Numbered from the stretch's first letter, positions 18,150-27,648 are shown. The stretch: DNA of 64,000 bases from Acidobacteriaceae bacterium KBS 89 (GCA_000381605.1 KB906754.1:1075147-1139146), one strand, 5' to 3'. The notes: a model not told the origin generated them from the letters alone. Numbers and translations are program-made.

Positions 18150-18196
18150 GCGATTGCCCACTCATGCGATAGGACCGCATGAATGGGGCACCCGGC
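18150..18196 (+). repeat. Hairpin repeat H, copy 1
   Basis: A stem TCATGCG-(ATAGGAC)-CGCATGA at 18162-18182 is followed by ATGGGGCACCCGG. The stem differs in sequence from that of the other copies (19031, 19694, 32636), while the flank ATGGGGCACCC and the loop GATAGGAC are shared, so pairing is kept although the bases changed. Confidence 0.6.
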
Positions 18197-18213
18197 AGTG
18201 GTACGCTTTTCCG

Positions 18214-18996
18214 GTGAACATATCAGCAGGTATAGGGCGAGTTGCAATTCCTGTTGCGGTCGCCGTCGCCCTTTCACTGGCTCGCCAATTCATGCCAGCA
18301 AATAAGTTGCTGAGGGTGGATCAAAGCGACGCAAGCCGATTCTCTCAATTGCAGTGGTTGGTTGGGGGAGCCATGGTTGCGGTAGGAACGTCATTTGGAT
18401 TTGGTTCCTACTCACTGCTGATCTGGGCGAACCGAGCTTGGGCATCCCCAGATGCAGCTTCAGTATTCCAAGTGTTGCCAGATCACTCAACGTGGTTCTT
18501 CTTCCCTTTTTTCGGGGCTATATGCCTGGCGTGGGAGATGACGCTTCGACTTTGGATTGTCTTTGGGAATGCTTCTCAAGCCCGCCTGTATGAAAGCTGG
18601 TCGAATGCCAAGACCGGCTTTAACGCAACGCGAGTCTTACGCCTGATCGCGTTGGTGATCGTCGCGCCAATTGGTCTTCTAACGTTGTTGGCGGTTCCGA
18701 TCCATACCTCAATAGGCGCCGAGGGTCTAACGATCGGTCATTTTGGCGCGATTAGTCCCGGATTTTATTCCTACTCTGATGTTCGCGAGATCACTGTAAC
18801 AAAGGGAATTAGGTTGAGAGACGGGTCTCTGCAGAGGCGCCCCGCGATCGTTCTTGAATTTACAGATGGAACGAGATGGTCTTCTGCGGATAATCGCGAT
18901 CCGCAAGATTCAATCGATCAGTCCTTGCTGAGCTTTCTCCAATCACATACCGGACTCCCGATTACCTATATCGACGCATTTCCGTTTGGGACGTAA
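18214..18996 (+). CDS. Hypothetical four-helix membrane protein
   Basis: A 260-residue product from a GTG at 18214; the choice is uncertain, since no clear ribosome-binding site is visible and the frame is open upstream through the preceding gene and the hairpin repeat. Four hydrophobic segments can be seen: near the start (VAIPVAVAVALSLA), about 50-75 (WLVGGAMVAVGTSFGFGSY), about 90-115 (TWFFFPFFGAICLAW) and about 150-172 (LIALVIVAPIGLLTLLAVPI). The C-terminal 80 residues are soluble and PH-like in pattern (SYSDVREITVTKGIRLRDGS, then RPAIVLEFTDG). No family recognised. Confidence 0.62.
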   Translation: MNISAGIGRVAIPVAVAVALSLARQFMPANKLLRVDQSDASRFSQLQWLVGGAMVAVGTSFGFGSYSLLIWANRAWASPDAASVFQVLPDHSTWFFFPFFGAICLAWEMTLRLWIVFGNASQARLYESWSNAKTGFNATRVLRLIALVIVAPIGLLTLLAVPIHTSIGAEGLTIGHFGAISPGFYSYSDVREITVTKGIRLRDGSLQRRPAIVLEFTDGTRWSSADNRDPQDSIDQSLLSFLQSHTGLPITYIDAFPFGT

Positions 18997-19030
18997 TAAC
19001 GATTTGAAAGCCGGATCGCGCCGCAATGCG

Positions 19031-19076
19031 CAACCCCGTTAGCGACGATGAGGCCGTCGCGAACATGGGGCGCCCG
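19031..19076 (+). repeat. Hairpin repeat H, copy 2
   Basis: The sequence shows CCCCGTTA-GCGAC, a loop GATGAGGCC, GTCGC-GAAC and ATGGGGCGCCC. The inner stem GCGAC/GTCGC and an outer CCCC/GGGG stem can pair. It lies in the gap between the membrane protein and the GNAT gene, in the same orientation as the other copies. Confidence 0.6.
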
Positions 19077-19096
19077 GCGGCCGGGCTGGACGTGGG

Positions 19097-19543
19097 TCAG
19101 GAATCGGTTTTGATTGTCTCGAAGATCTTCTTGAGGAAGTAACGGCTGTGGCCGGGAGGATAGTCTTCGAATGTTCCAAATACGGTGTAGCCCAGGCGCT
19201 CGTAGAATCCGCGGGCCTGGAAACTGAAGGTGTCGAGCCATACTCCGCGGCAGCGGCGCTGAATGGCTTCCTGTTCGGCCTGCGCCATGAGTCGGGTGCC
19301 TAAGCCTGCGCCGCGAAGATCTTCGGGCAGATAAAGCAACTCGATATGCAGGTAGGAATAGGCGGTGCCGCCCCAAAGTCCTCCTAACAGTTCGCCGGTA
19401 TCGGGATGGGTTACGAAGATTGTCAAAGAGCGGTAGTCGAGAGGGCGACCGGAACCGACCTTGTTGAAGTCCGTCAATTTTTTGGTTAGCGCCTTGATCA
19501 TGCCGTTATCTGGCGTGTCGGTCAAAGTGATCTTTGGTGTCAT
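19097..19543 (-). CDS. GNAT family N-acetyltransferase
   Basis: A 148-residue protein with the GNAT layout: a central strand (LHIELLYLPEDLRGAGLGTR, whose R-G-A-G-L-G is the acetyl-CoA pyrophosphate loop at about 80-85), a helix (LMAQAEQEAIQRRC), then GVWLDTFSFQARGFYERLGY, the usual C-terminal strand with the catalytic-region Tyr. It transfers an acetyl group from acetyl-CoA to an unknown amine. The ATG at 19543 follows AAGGACAGG. It lies between two copies of hairpin repeat H. Confidence 0.87.
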   Translation of the reverse strand: MTPKITLTDTPDNGMIKALTKKLTDFNKVGSGRPLDYRSLTIFVTHPDTGELLGGLWGGTAYSYLHIELLYLPEDLRGAGLGTRLMAQAEQEAIQRRCRGVWLDTFSFQARGFYERLGYTVFGTFEDYPPGHSRYFLKKIFETIKTDS

Positions 19544-19693
19544 CCGTCCTGTCCTTGCGGGTGTGGGTTGGGTTCGGGTTTGCAGTCGAGCGTGGGGTTA
19601 CGAACCGCGTCGCCTACTTGTCTCTGGATTTCATGACTGCGAGGATAGCAGCGCGAATGAAGCCCGCGGCGCCTCGGCGGATTGGTGCGGGAG

Positions 19694-19740
19694 AGAATAA
19701 GCCCACGTTAGCGACGATAGGACTGTCGCGAACATGGGGT
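19694..19740 (+). repeat. Hairpin repeat H, copy 3
   Basis: Reads CCCACGTTA-GCGAC, loop GATAGGACT, GTCGC-GAAC, ATGGGGTACCC. Pairs CCCA/TGGG, GTT/AAC and GCGAC/GTCGC are all possible, giving a long interrupted hairpin. Nearly identical to copy 2 over 40 bases. Confidence 0.6.
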
Positions 19741-19890
19741 ACCCAAGTTGCGGTGCGCCAAGGTTTGCAGTGATCAAGGGCACAGAACGCGTCGGGTGCT
19801 CGACCAGACTCTTTGCGAAGAGGATCGCTATTCTGATCTTCTTCCGTTACATTTGGGACGCACACCTAACAAGAAAAGAGAACGATCCTT

Positions 19891-20925
19891 ATGCCAGAGC
19901 AAGCAAGTGCGCCGGTTAATGGTCTTACCCCGCAGGCCCAGCTGATTGAGATGGCCCGGGGTCATCAGGTCGCGAGCATGGTTCGCGTTGCAACGCAGTT
20001 GAAGCTGGCGGATCATCTTTCCGAAGGGCCGCGAACGGCGGCGGAGTTGGCAAAGTCGACGGCGACTGACGCGCCCTCGCTTTACCGTTTCATGCGAACA
20101 GCTGCGAGCCTGGGGCTGTTTAGCGAGGATGCTGAGCATCGTTTCTCTCTGACTGCACTGGGAGAGCCGCTGAGGTCCGGGGTTCCGGGTTCGGTCCACA
20201 CGACGATTCTTTCGCTGACTGGCGAGTTGTTCACGCGGCCGTTCAGCGACCTGCTCTATTCGGTGCAGACCGGCAAGACGGGATTTGAGAAGCAGTATGG
20301 CATGCCGATCTTTGACTGGCTGGGACAGCACCCGGACGAGGGCGCGCTGTTCAGCGACCTGATGATCGGCTTTCATGGACCGGAGACTGCTGCGGTGGCT
20401 GCGGCGTATGACTTCTCCGGCTTCAAGACGGTGGCGGATGTGGGTGGCGCTACGGGTCATCTGCTGTGCACGGTTCTGGGGAGTTATCCTGGCGTGAACG
20501 GAGTTCTTTTCGACCTTCCGCATAATGCGGACGGAGCGGCGGCGCTGATCAAGGGACGCGGGATGGCGGATCGCGTGCGGTTCGAGGCAGGGAGTTTCTT
20601 CGAGAACATTCCGAGCGGCGCGGATGTGTACATGATGTCGCACATCATTCACGACTGGAACGAAGAACAGTGTCTGACGATTCTGCGAAACTGCCGTGCG
20701 GCGATGGGTCCGGGGAGCCGGTTGCTGATCATCGAGATGGTGATTCCGCCGGGCAATGATCCACATCCGGGCAAGTCGACCGACATTGTGATGCTTGCTG
20801 TTCCGGGAGGACAGGAGCGGACGGAGCAGGAGTATGGCGAGTTGCTGGCGAAGGCTGGATTCCGGCTGGAGCGCGTGGTTCCTACGGATTCGGCGGTCAG
20901 TGTTGTCGAGGCTTTTGTGGCTTGA
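19891..20925 (+). CDS. SAM-dependent O-methyltransferase (COMT/hydroxyneurosporene-type)
   Basis: A 344-residue protein of the Methyltransf_2 class. Residues about 10-95 form the winged-helix dimerisation domain (MVRVATQLKLADHLSEGPRT, then LYRFMRTAASLGLF). Residues about 150-344 form the Rossmann-like catalytic domain with VADVGGATGHLL as SAM motif I near 188 and MMSHIIHDWNEEQC near 250, whose His is the usual catalytic base. Such enzymes methylate phenolic or other hydroxyl groups of secondary metabolites. No biosynthetic cluster is seen around it; an NTF2-like lipoprotein gene follows 44 bp later. The substrate is unknown. Confidence 0.88.
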   Translation: MPEQASAPVNGLTPQAQLIEMARGHQVASMVRVATQLKLADHLSEGPRTAAELAKSTATDAPSLYRFMRTAASLGLFSEDAEHRFSLTALGEPLRSGVPGSVHTTILSLTGELFTRPFSDLLYSVQTGKTGFEKQYGMPIFDWLGQHPDEGALFSDLMIGFHGPETAAVAAAYDFSGFKTVADVGGATGHLLCTVLGSYPGVNGVLFDLPHNADGAAALIKGRGMADRVRFEAGSFFENIPSGADVYMMSHIIHDWNEEQCLTILRNCRAAMGPGSRLLIIEMVIPPGNDPHPGKSTDIVMLAVPGGQERTEQEYGELLAKAGFRLERVVPTDSAVSVVEAFVA

Positions 20926-20969
20926 TCGTTCACGAATAAAGCAGGGGTTGGTTTGAGGAGAGTTCATCT

Positions 20970-21503
20970 ATGAGCAGCGTTGGCAACAAAGAGAAGATCT
21001 CCAGGGTGGCTTTGTGTGGATGTGTTGCGGCGCTGATGTTTGGTGTGGGCTGCAATGAGAAGACGCCGGTGGATACGCGAGCGGAGGAGCAGACGGTTCG
21101 CGATCTCGATGTTCAATGGGCGAAGACAGCCGCGACGCGTGATGTGGACGCTACGGTCGCCTACTACAGCGACGACGCCACGGTGTCGCCACCGAACGAA
21201 GCGCTTGCGACGACGAAAGCGGCGATTCGGGCTGGGTGGGCAGAGTTGTTGACTCCGGGTAATGATATTTCGTGGCAGCCGAGCAAGGTCGAGGTCGCGA
21301 GTTCCGGGGATATGGCTTACAGCATGGGCTCTTACACGTTGACGATGAAGGATGCCCAGGGTAATCCGGTGACAGACCACGGCAAATACACGGAGATATG
21401 GAAGAAGCAGGCCGATGGAAAGTGGAAGACCGTGGCGGATATGTGGAACTCAGACTTGCCGGTCGTTGCGCCTGCTTCTGCTGCTTCCGCTAAGGGCAAG
21501 TAA
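20970..21503 (+). CDS. NTF2-like (DUF4440) lipoprotein
   Basis: A 177-residue protein preceded by GAGGAG. A lipoprotein signal ends in GVGC (Cys28). The mature part follows the NTF2-like DUF4440 pattern: a first helix (VRDLDVQWAKTAATRDVDAT), VAYYSDDATVSPP, a middle helix (AAIRAGWAELL), and end strands (KYTEIWKKQADGKWKTVADM). It ends in an Ala/Ser/Lys tail. It probably binds a small molecule or acts as a scaffold in the periplasm. It follows the methyltransferase gene closely and may share its transcript. Confidence 0.8.
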   Translation: MSSVGNKEKISRVALCGCVAALMFGVGCNEKTPVDTRAEEQTVRDLDVQWAKTAATRDVDATVAYYSDDATVSPPNEALATTKAAIRAGWAELLTPGNDISWQPSKVEVASSGDMAYSMGSYTLTMKDAQGNPVTDHGKYTEIWKKQADGKWKTVADMWNSDLPVVAPASAASAKGK

Positions 21504-21563
21504 GTTTTTCGGGTTTGGGTGGGCGAACTATTGCGGTTCGTCGACGCCGTGTTCGAGCTGTTT

Positions 21564-21947
21564 CTAGTAGACGGCTGTGTCGAATTGTCCCTTGGATTCG
21601 GCAATTTGGCCATCTGCGGCGAGACGCCATTTTTCGAAGCCGCTGAAGAGGACCTTCTTGCCGGTGCCGCCGGGGCCGGTATTTGTGCCCTGGAACGTCC
21701 AGTAGTAGATGACGAAGTCGCCGTCGATAGTGAGGTCGTCCATGAAGACCTTCATGTCTGGAAAGGATGTCATGAAGCCCAGGGCCGCCTGTGCGATGGC
21801 GGCGCGACCTACGGCGGGAGGACCATCGTTGATGGTGAGCGATCCGTCAGGCGCGTAGAAGGAGGCGACGCTGGCTGCGTCCTGACTGCTCCATGCGTTG
21901 GTGTAACCCTCGGCGAGACTACGTAGCTGATTGGTTATTTCTGGCAT
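21564..21947 (-). CDS. SnoaL-like/NTF2-fold protein
   Basis: A 127-residue protein without signal peptide. MPEITNQLRSLAEGYTNAWS, then VASFYAPDGSLTINDGPP, a helix (GRAAIAQAALGFMTSFPDM) and alternating strands ending KWRLAADGQIAESKGQFD are the SnoaL-like polyketide-cyclase fold (ester cyclase family). It is probably a cytoplasmic enzyme or binding protein of unknown substrate. It faces the NTF2-like lipoprotein gene (convergent, 60 bp apart) and is divergent from tyrS, with 74 bp between starts. Confidence 0.78.
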   Translation of the reverse strand: MPEITNQLRSLAEGYTNAWSSQDAASVASFYAPDGSLTINDGPPAVGRAAIAQAALGFMTSFPDMKVFMDDLTIDGDFVIYYWTFQGTNTGPGGTGKKVLFSGFEKWRLAADGQIAESKGQFDTAVY

Positions 21948-22021
21948 TGGGTGTGGGTAGTGTATGACGGATCTTTCTTGACTGGCTATGAATGGCCGTT
22001 TGGTCTTTATACTTGAGGGAT

Positions 22022-23308
22022 ATGCCGGTTTCTACTACTGATACCATGACCAAATTTCCTTCGCTCGAAGACCAGCTTGATTTGATTACCAAAGGTGCTG
22101 CGGAGATCGTTCCGCTGGAGGCGCTGAAGGAGCGCATTACGAAGTCGATTGCTACGGGTAAGCCGATGCGGATCAAGGCGGGGTTCGATCCTACGGCTCC
22201 GGATCTGCACCTGGGGCATACTGTGCTGCTGCGGAAGCTGAAGCACTTTCAGGACCTTGGGCATACGGTGATCTTTTTGATTGGGGATTCGACGGCGCTG
22301 ATTGGCGATCCTACGGGGCGCAATGTGACGCGGAAGGCGCTGACACCGGCGGAGATTGCGGCGAACGCGGAGACCTACAAGGAACAGGTGTTCGAGATTC
22401 TGGATCGCGAGAAGACGGAGGTTCGGTACAACTCCGAGTGGCTGGACAAGCTGAGCTACTACGACATGGTGAAGCTGATGGCGCAGTTCACGGTGTCGCA
22501 GATGCTGGAGCGTGAGGACTTTCATAAACGCTTCAATGAGGAACAGCCGATTGCACTGCATGAGCTGATCTATCCGATTGCCCAGGGGTATGACTCGGTG
22601 GCGCTGGAGTGTGATGTAGAGCTTGGCGGAACTGACCAGAAGTTCAATCTGATGCGTGGGCGCGATCTGCAGAAGCACTTTGGGCAGCCGCAGCAGATTG
22701 TGCTGATGATGCCGATCATCGAAGGACTCGATGGCGTGCAGAAGATGTCGAAGTCCCTGGGGAATGCAGTGGGAGTGCATGAACCGGCGGGGGAGATGTA
22801 CGGGAAGGTGATGTCGATTTCGGATGAGCTGATGTGGAGGTACTGGACTCTGCTGACGGATCTGCGCGTGTCGGAAATCTCTACGATGCAGGAGCAGGTG
22901 CGCGATGGCTCGCTGCATCCGATGCAGGCAAAGAAGAATCTGGCTTGGACGATTACGAAGGGATTTCATTCGCAGGCAGAGGTGGACACTGCGGCGGAGA
23001 GTTGGGCGAAGATGTTTCAGCAGCGCGGGGTGAGCGAGGATGTGCCGATGGTGAAGGTGTCGCTGGTGGAGGAGGGGTTGATCGCTCCGGTGGCGGATGG
23101 TGCGCCGGCGGAGATTCGCGTGCCGAAGCTGCTGGTGCTGGCGGGGCTTGCGAGTTCGACGGGTGAGGCGACACGGAAGCTTGCGGAGAATGCGGTGAGC
23201 TTGAATGGAGAGAAGATTGCTGCCAGGACGTATGGCAAGGATGCGATGGGAGATTCGCCTACGCTGCGTTTGGGGAAGAAGAGTGTGCGGGTGGAGTGGG
23301 TTAGGTAG
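22022..23308 (+). CDS. tyrS: Tyrosyl-tRNA synthetase
   Basis: A 428-residue class I synthetase that attaches tyrosine to tRNA-Tyr in the cytoplasm. The HIGH motif is HLGH (63-66) and the KMSKS motif is intact (241-245). Between them lie [19 protein letters not shown] and the Tyr-binding region [23 protein letters not shown]-terminal S4 RNA-binding domain covers about 365-428 ([20 protein letters not shown], ending SVRVEWVR). Length fits the TyrS subgroup with the L-H-L-G-H form. The ATG at 22022 has GAGGG close upstream; longer or shorter in-frame starts lack support. No T-box leader is seen. Confidence 0.94.
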   Translation: MPVSTTDTMTKFPSLEDQLDLITKGAAEIVPLEALKERITKSIATGKPMRIKAGFDPTAPDLHLGHTVLLRKLKHFQDLGHTVIFLIGDSTALIGDPTGRNVTRKALTPAEIAANAETYKEQVFEILDREKTEVRYNSEWLDKLSYYDMVKLMAQFTVSQMLEREDFHKRFNEEQPIALHELIYPIAQGYDSVALECDVELGGTDQKFNLMRGRDLQKHFGQPQQIVLMMPIIEGLDGVQKMSKSLGNAVGVHEPAGEMYGKVMSISDELMWRYWTLLTDLRVSEISTMQEQVRDGSLHPMQAKKNLAWTITKGFHSQAEVDTAAESWAKMFQQRGVSEDVPMVKVSLVEEGLIAPVADGAPAEIRVPKLLVLAGLASSTGEATRKLAENAVSLNGEKIAARTYGKDAMGDSPTLRLGKKSVRVEWVR

Positions 23309-23417
23309 GGTGGTTGTGATTGGTCTGCCACAACTTTGGTTGCACGGCCTGTTCAACTGATAGAGTGCAATGAGCACTAACCTTGTTGAAGAATCTGCAT
23401 CTAAACCTTGTGGTTCT

Positions 23418-24248
23418 ATGAAGATTTTGAAGTGCTATTCAGGTCTGCTGCTAATGATGTCTCTGCTGGTGGGGCGGAGTACGCTGCACGCGCAGGATGC
23501 AAAGCCGGCGAAGGAGATTGTTCGAACGGCGATGCAGGCGGAACTGGCTGCCGACAAAAACGATCACACCCGCTGGCGTTACCGCGTTGCGAAAAAAGAT
23601 GGGACCGACACCGTTTCGATTGTGGTGGAGACCGATCATGGTTCGGTGAAACGAACGATCATGAAGAATGGCCGCTCCTTAACGGAGGCGGAGGCGAAGC
23701 TTGAAGACGAGCATGTGCAGAGGTTTATTCACGATTCAGCACAGCTTGCGAAGCAGAAAAAAGATGGATTGCAGGATGGCAAAAACGCTGAAGAGCTGTT
23801 GAATATGCTGCCCGAGGCGTTTACGTGGAAGGTTGTGAGCGAAGATGCACAGAGGATCACGTTGCATTTTGACCCGAACCCGGGTTTCAGCCCACCGGAT
23901 ATGCAGGGACGAGTGTTGGGGACGATGGCAGGGACCCTGGTGGTGAGTAAGGGGCAGAACAGAATTGAGACGATCAGTGGGAAGTTGACGCAGGATGTGA
24001 CGATCGGGTGGGGGTTGCTGGGGCGGCTGCGGGAGGGTGGGACGTTCCGGGTGGAGCGACGAGAGGTGGCGCCGGGATTGTGGCAGATCGTCGAGACACA
24101 TGTGCACATTGAGGGAAAAGCGCTGTTCTTCAAGACGATCGGGGAGCAGCAGGATGAGGTGCAGACTGAGTTTACTCAGGTGCCACCGGGGACGACTCTG
24201 GAGCAGGCGGCTGAGATGTCTAAGGTTGCGAATGGGGTGACGAAGTGA
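23418..24248 (+). CDS. Hypothetical secreted protein
   Basis: A 276-residue product if started at the ATG at 23418, which gives a normal signal peptide (MKILKCYSGLLLMMSLLVG, cleavage near LHAQ); an in-frame ATG at 23370 adds 16 residues before it. The mature part begins with a helical region (AKEIVRTAMQAELAADKNDH) and then beta-strands with VSIVVETDHGSVKRTIM and a second half HFDPNPGFSPPDMQGRVLG. It resembles secreted acidobacterial proteins of unknown function that look like lipoprotein-carrier folds, but I cannot name a family. It lies between tyrS and rnr. Confidence 0.72.
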   Translation: MKILKCYSGLLLMMSLLVGRSTLHAQDAKPAKEIVRTAMQAELAADKNDHTRWRYRVAKKDGTDTVSIVVETDHGSVKRTIMKNGRSLTEAEAKLEDEHVQRFIHDSAQLAKQKKDGLQDGKNAEELLNMLPEAFTWKVVSEDAQRITLHFDPNPGFSPPDMQGRVLGTMAGTLVVSKGQNRIETISGKLTQDVTIGWGLLGRLREGGTFRVERREVAPGLWQIVETHVHIEGKALFFKTIGEQQDEVQTEFTQVPPGTTLEQAAEMSKVANGVTK

Positions 24249-24409
24249 CCAGCCCTAAGAAGGGTGTGTCCTGCCGGACGGGCTCGCTGCGCGCGAGGCG
24301 GCCACTTCGTGGCGTGTATACCCTGTCTTGCAATGACGGAACAGTTGCGGCCCTCCCGTTGGTCGGGAGTTAGGCTTTCACGCTTTGGTTCGCTGTATGC
24401 TCGGAGACG
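24249..24409. promoter_or_regulatory. Intergenic region upstream of rnr
   Basis: 160 bp holding GC-rich complementary segments (GGCCAC-TTC-GTGGC at about 24299-24313). A TATGCT hexamer at about 24394-24399 could be a -10 element for rnr, and the ribosome-binding site GGAGACG directly precedes the ATG at 24410. Only the ribosome-binding site is clear. Confidence 0.35.
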
Positions 24410-27106
24410 ATGGCACATACTCCCTATCCACAAACTGATCGTGAGTTGATGCGGTTGATTGAGCGCTCGCCTGGGCACCGGGCGGGGTATAAGCAGCTGA
24501 TTCGTGAGCTTGGATTGGGTGGCGGCCGCGAGCGGCGGTTGCTGCTGGAGCAGCTTGCGCGCATTACCGCGCGGGGCGAGTTGGTGAAGACAGAGAGCGA
24601 ACAGTGGAGTCTGCCGTCGGCTTCGCCGGAGAAGACGAAGCGGGTGAAGCGTGGCGTTGATGAGATGCCTGTCGAGCATCGGGCCACTCGGGACAGGCTT
24701 GTTGCTGGGCGGCTGGATCTGCATCGCGATGGGTATGGATTCGTGCGGCCGAATGGAAGCGTGGATCGGAGCGATGACCTTTTCATTCCGCCGAATGAGT
24801 TGAATGGCGCGATGCAAGGAGACGAGGTTCTGGTCGATGAGGCTCCGCCGGCGAGAGATGGAAGGCGGTCGGGGCGAATTGCGCGGGTGCTGAATCGACG
24901 GAATCCTACGGTGGTGGGGATCTTTCACTATGCAAGGACGCATCGCCCAAGCGCATGGGACAACTCGCCGCTGATTAATGGCAACTACATTACGCCGCTG
25001 GATGAGCGGATGACGCAAGCGATCCTGATTCCGGAGGGCGCGGAGGTGCCGTCGACGCCGAAGGAGACGCCGCATCGCGTGCTGGGTGAGGAAGCGCAGG
25101 CGCAGCAGGCTCACTGGTCGGAGGAGCTCGATCCGCACAGGCCGCTGGAGGGTTTGGCGGTGGATGTGGAGATTACGGATTTTCCGACTACTGGAAGACC
25201 GGCGCGAGGGCGTGTGATCGAAGTGCTGGGCCCACCGGATGCGTTCGGTGTCGATGTCGAGATCATTATTCGCAAGCACCACCTGCCACATGTGTTTCCG
25301 GCGAATGTACTGGCGGAGGCTACGGCATCTGCGGCGCAGACTGTCGACACGCCGGATGCGGAGGAGCTGGGGAGACGAAGAGATTTTCGTGGGTTGAAGA
25401 TCGTCACGATCGATGGAGAGACGGCGCGCGATTTCGATGATGCGGTGCTGGTGCGGCCGCTGGCGAATGGGAACTGGGAGTTGCAAGTCCATATTGCGGA
25501 CGTTAGCCACTATGTGAGACCGGGTACGGCGCTTGATCTGGAGGCTCGTCTGCGCGGGACTTCGGTTTACTTTCCGGATCGTGCGATCCCGATGTTGCCG
25601 CCACAGCTTTCGAGCGGGATGTGCAGTCTGCGGCCGGATGAAGACAGGCTTGTGCTGAGCTGCGTGATGGAGATCGATGGCCGCGGCGAGGTGCTGGGTT
25701 ATGAGGTTTGTGAAGGAATCATCCGCAGCGCGAAACGCATGACGTATACGCAGGTTCAAGGCGTGTTGGATGGGAATGCAGAGACGCGTGTGGAGTTCGC
25801 GGACCTGGTGCCGGAGTTCGAACGGATGTATGAGCTCGCACTTAAGCTGAATGCTAAGCGGCATCGGCGAGGGTCGATCGATTTCGATCTGCCGGAGCCA
25901 GTGATTCAGTTCGACCCTGATGGCAATATGGAGGCGGTTGTACGGTCGCAGCGGGGCTGGTCGCACAGGCTGATCGAGGAGTTCATGCTGTCGGCGAATG
26001 AGTGTGTGGCGACGTGGATTGAAAAGCAGAACGTGCCGAGCGTGTACCGGATTCATGAGATTCCTGACCCGAAACGCATTGTCGATTTTGAAGAGACGGC
26101 GAGCCAGTTCGGTTATTCGCTGGGGTTCAGCAGTCTGCCGGTGAAGCGGATCCAGACGAAGGGCGACCGGCGGGATGCGCGGGGAACGAATCGCCAGGCG
26201 AAGACGCATGAGGTTGCGGAATCGATTCCGGTGACGCCGCAGATGTATCAGAAGCTGACGGCGAAGATTGCAGGGACGCCGGAGGAGCGGATTCTCTCGT
26301 ATCTGATGTTGCGGTCGTTGAAGCAGGCGAGGTATAGCGAGAAAAATGTTGGACATTTTGCGCTGGCTTCGCCGAGCTATACGCACTTCACTTCGCCGAT
26401 CCGGCGGTATCCAGACCTGATTGTGCATCGGCTGTTGCGCGAACTGATTCAGTCGGGCGCGAATACGGAGGGTGCGGCGATTTTGTCGGATGCGCCTCAG
26501 CCGTGGCAGGAGAAGGCTGTGTCTAAGGGGCGGCAAGAGAGGCTTGAAAGGCCAGCTTTGGAGGGGCCGATTCCGGAGGCGGAGCTTGGTGCAATTGCCA
26601 CGGAGTCGAGCCAGTCAGAGCGGAGGGCCGATGATGCGGAGCGGGAACTAATTGAATGGAAGAAGATCAAGTTTATGCAGGACCGCGTCGGCGAGGACTT
26701 TCAGGCGATCATTCTTTCGTGCACGAAGTACGGATTTTTTGTGGAGTTGAATGAGCTGTTTATTGAAGGGCTGGTGCCGCTGGCTTCGCTGCAGGACGAC
26801 CGCTATATATTTCGCGATACTGATCGCCAGATCGTCGGGACACGGAACGGCCGGGTGTTTAAGATGGGGCAGCGGGTGCATGTGCTGCTGGATCGGATCG
26901 ACCGTCAGCAGCGGCGCCTGCAGTTTGCGCTGCTTCCCTCGGAGGAGGAGTCGGCGAGTGCTCCGCGGTCGTTGCGGAGGTCGAAGACTGCCGCGACGAG
27001 CACTGGGGAACGGCCGCATTCGAGCCCAAATCGCTCGGGTAAGAAGGGAAAGTCGAAGTCCAAGGCGCGGGAGAGAAATAAAAAGGCAAAGGGGAAACGG
27101 CGCTAG
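24410..27106 (+). CDS. rnr: Ribonuclease R
   Basis: An 898-residue 3'-5' exoribonuclease of the RNase II/RNB family. An N-terminal winged-helix region (about 1-70) is followed by cold-shock OB domains (GRLDLHRDGYGFVRPNG near 100) and the RNB catalytic domain with TIDGETARDFDDAVLV near 335, whose Asp cluster binds the metals, then YFPDRAIPMLPPQLSSGMCS. A C-terminal S1 domain follows (about 765-840: CTKYGFFVELNELFIEGLVP), with a Lys/Arg-rich tail. The role is degradation of structured RNA. Two features look insertional: a Pro/Glu-rich segment near 205-240, and a 55-residue stretch near 690-745 between RNB and S1. The gene overlaps the next gene's 3' end by four bases. Confidence 0.93.
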   Translation: MAHTPYPQTDRELMRLIERSPGHRAGYKQLIRELGLGGGRERRLLLEQLARITARGELVKTESEQWSLPSASPEKTKRVKRGVDEMPVEHRATRDRLVAGRLDLHRDGYGFVRPNGSVDRSDDLFIPPNELNGAMQGDEVLVDEAPPARDGRRSGRIARVLNRRNPTVVGIFHYARTHRPSAWDNSPLINGNYITPLDERMTQAILIPEGAEVPSTPKETPHRVLGEEAQAQQAHWSEELDPHRPLEGLAVDVEITDFPTTGRPARGRVIEVLGPPDAFGVDVEIIIRKHHLPHVFPANVLAEATASAAQTVDTPDAEELGRRRDFRGLKIVTIDGETARDFDDAVLVRPLANGNWELQVHIADVSHYVRPGTALDLEARLRGTSVYFPDRAIPMLPPQLSSGMCSLRPDEDRLVLSCVMEIDGRGEVLGYEVCEGIIRSAKRMTYTQVQGVLDGNAETRVEFADLVPEFERMYELALKLNAKRHRRGSIDFDLPEPVIQFDPDGNMEAVVRSQRGWSHRLIEEFMLSANECVATWIEKQNVPSVYRIHEIPDPKRIVDFEETASQFGYSLGFSSLPVKRIQTKGDRRDARGTNRQAKTHEVAESIPVTPQMYQKLTAKIAGTPEERILSYLMLRSLKQARYSEKNVGHFALASPSYTHFTSPIRRYPDLIVHRLLRELIQSGANTEGAAILSDAPQPWQEKAVSKGRQERLERPALEGPIPEAELGAIATESSQSERRADDAERELIEWKKIKFMQDRVGEDFQAIILSCTKYGFFVELNELFIEGLVPLASLQDDRYIFRDTDRQIVGTRNGRVFKMGQRVHVLLDRIDRQQRRLQFALLPSEEESASAPRSLRRSKTAATSTGERPHSSPNRSGKKGKSKSKARERNKKAKGKRR

Positions 27107-27579
27107 GTTATTGGAGCAGTGTTGCCACCGATTAGACCGGTAAGCAGGAGAAGAAGGGCCATGATGAGGAGCAGGACCCTCGTCTGATGGAGTTTGTCCC
27201 AGCGGCACCGGTCTTGCAACCAACAATCGTAGGGGTGCTCTGGATCCATCTTCGCGATTCGATTGTTGATCGGGACTAGCATCGTTATCGTGAATACGAT
27301 GGTGACCACCCAGAGTGCGCCTGCCGATGCGATGAGCAGACCAGAGCCGTTTGATAGGGGACGATGTTCGTAGGCGGCTCCGAGGATGAGCAAAAACGCC
27401 AGGCCGTACCAAAGCGGCATTGCTTTGCCGAGCACGCCTGCCAGCAGGGCGGCTGTTTTGGCGTGGACGTCGTTGCTAAGTTTTCGCAGTTGCGGATGGA
27501 CGAAGGCGGCTACGGCGAACTCGTTTCCCACCATCGTTCCGGCGACGGCCGCGGTCGTTATGTCGTAAACAATGGTCAT
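27103..27579 (-). CDS. DUF1772-type membrane protein
   Basis: A 158-residue product from the ATG at 27579; a longer in-frame start exists but would precede the first membrane helix with a polar stretch. Four hydrophobic helices are visible: ITTAAVAGTMVGNEFAVAAF at the start, PLWYGLAFLLILGAAY, LIASAGALWVVTIVFTITML, and VLLLIMALLLLLTGLIGG at the end. The pattern, with VPINNRIAKMDPEHP after the third helix and a Trp-Asp-K-x-H motif before the fourth, resembles the DUF1772/anthrone-oxygenase-like family. Its function here is unknown. It converges with rnr. Confidence 0.72.
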   Translation of the reverse strand: MTIVYDITTAAVAGTMVGNEFAVAAFVHPQLRKLSNDVHAKTAALLAGVLGKAMPLWYGLAFLLILGAAYEHRPLSNGSGLLIASAGALWVVTIVFTITMLVPINNRIAKMDPEHPYDCWLQDRCRWDKLHQTRVLLLIMALLLLLTGLIGGNTAPIT

Positions 27580-27648
27580 GGTTGTATTGGATGCGGCGCA
27601 ATTGGCCTGGGCATCGTAAAATGAAAGCTCCAAAGGAGTTCACAGACG

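Noticed and set aside
17214-19590. Similar G/T-rich strings near 17218-17262 and 19551-19590
   Set aside because: The first encodes the basic N-terminus of the DUF2256 protein; the similarity is low-complexity and lacks a paired structure.
22007-23377. A 456-codon minus-strand frame
   Set aside because: A shadow of tyrS; its composition (Arg, His, Leu, Gln-rich) is that of antisense translation.
24176-26536. A 786-codon minus-strand frame
   Set aside because: An Arg/His-rich shadow of rnr in a high-GC gene, with no motif.
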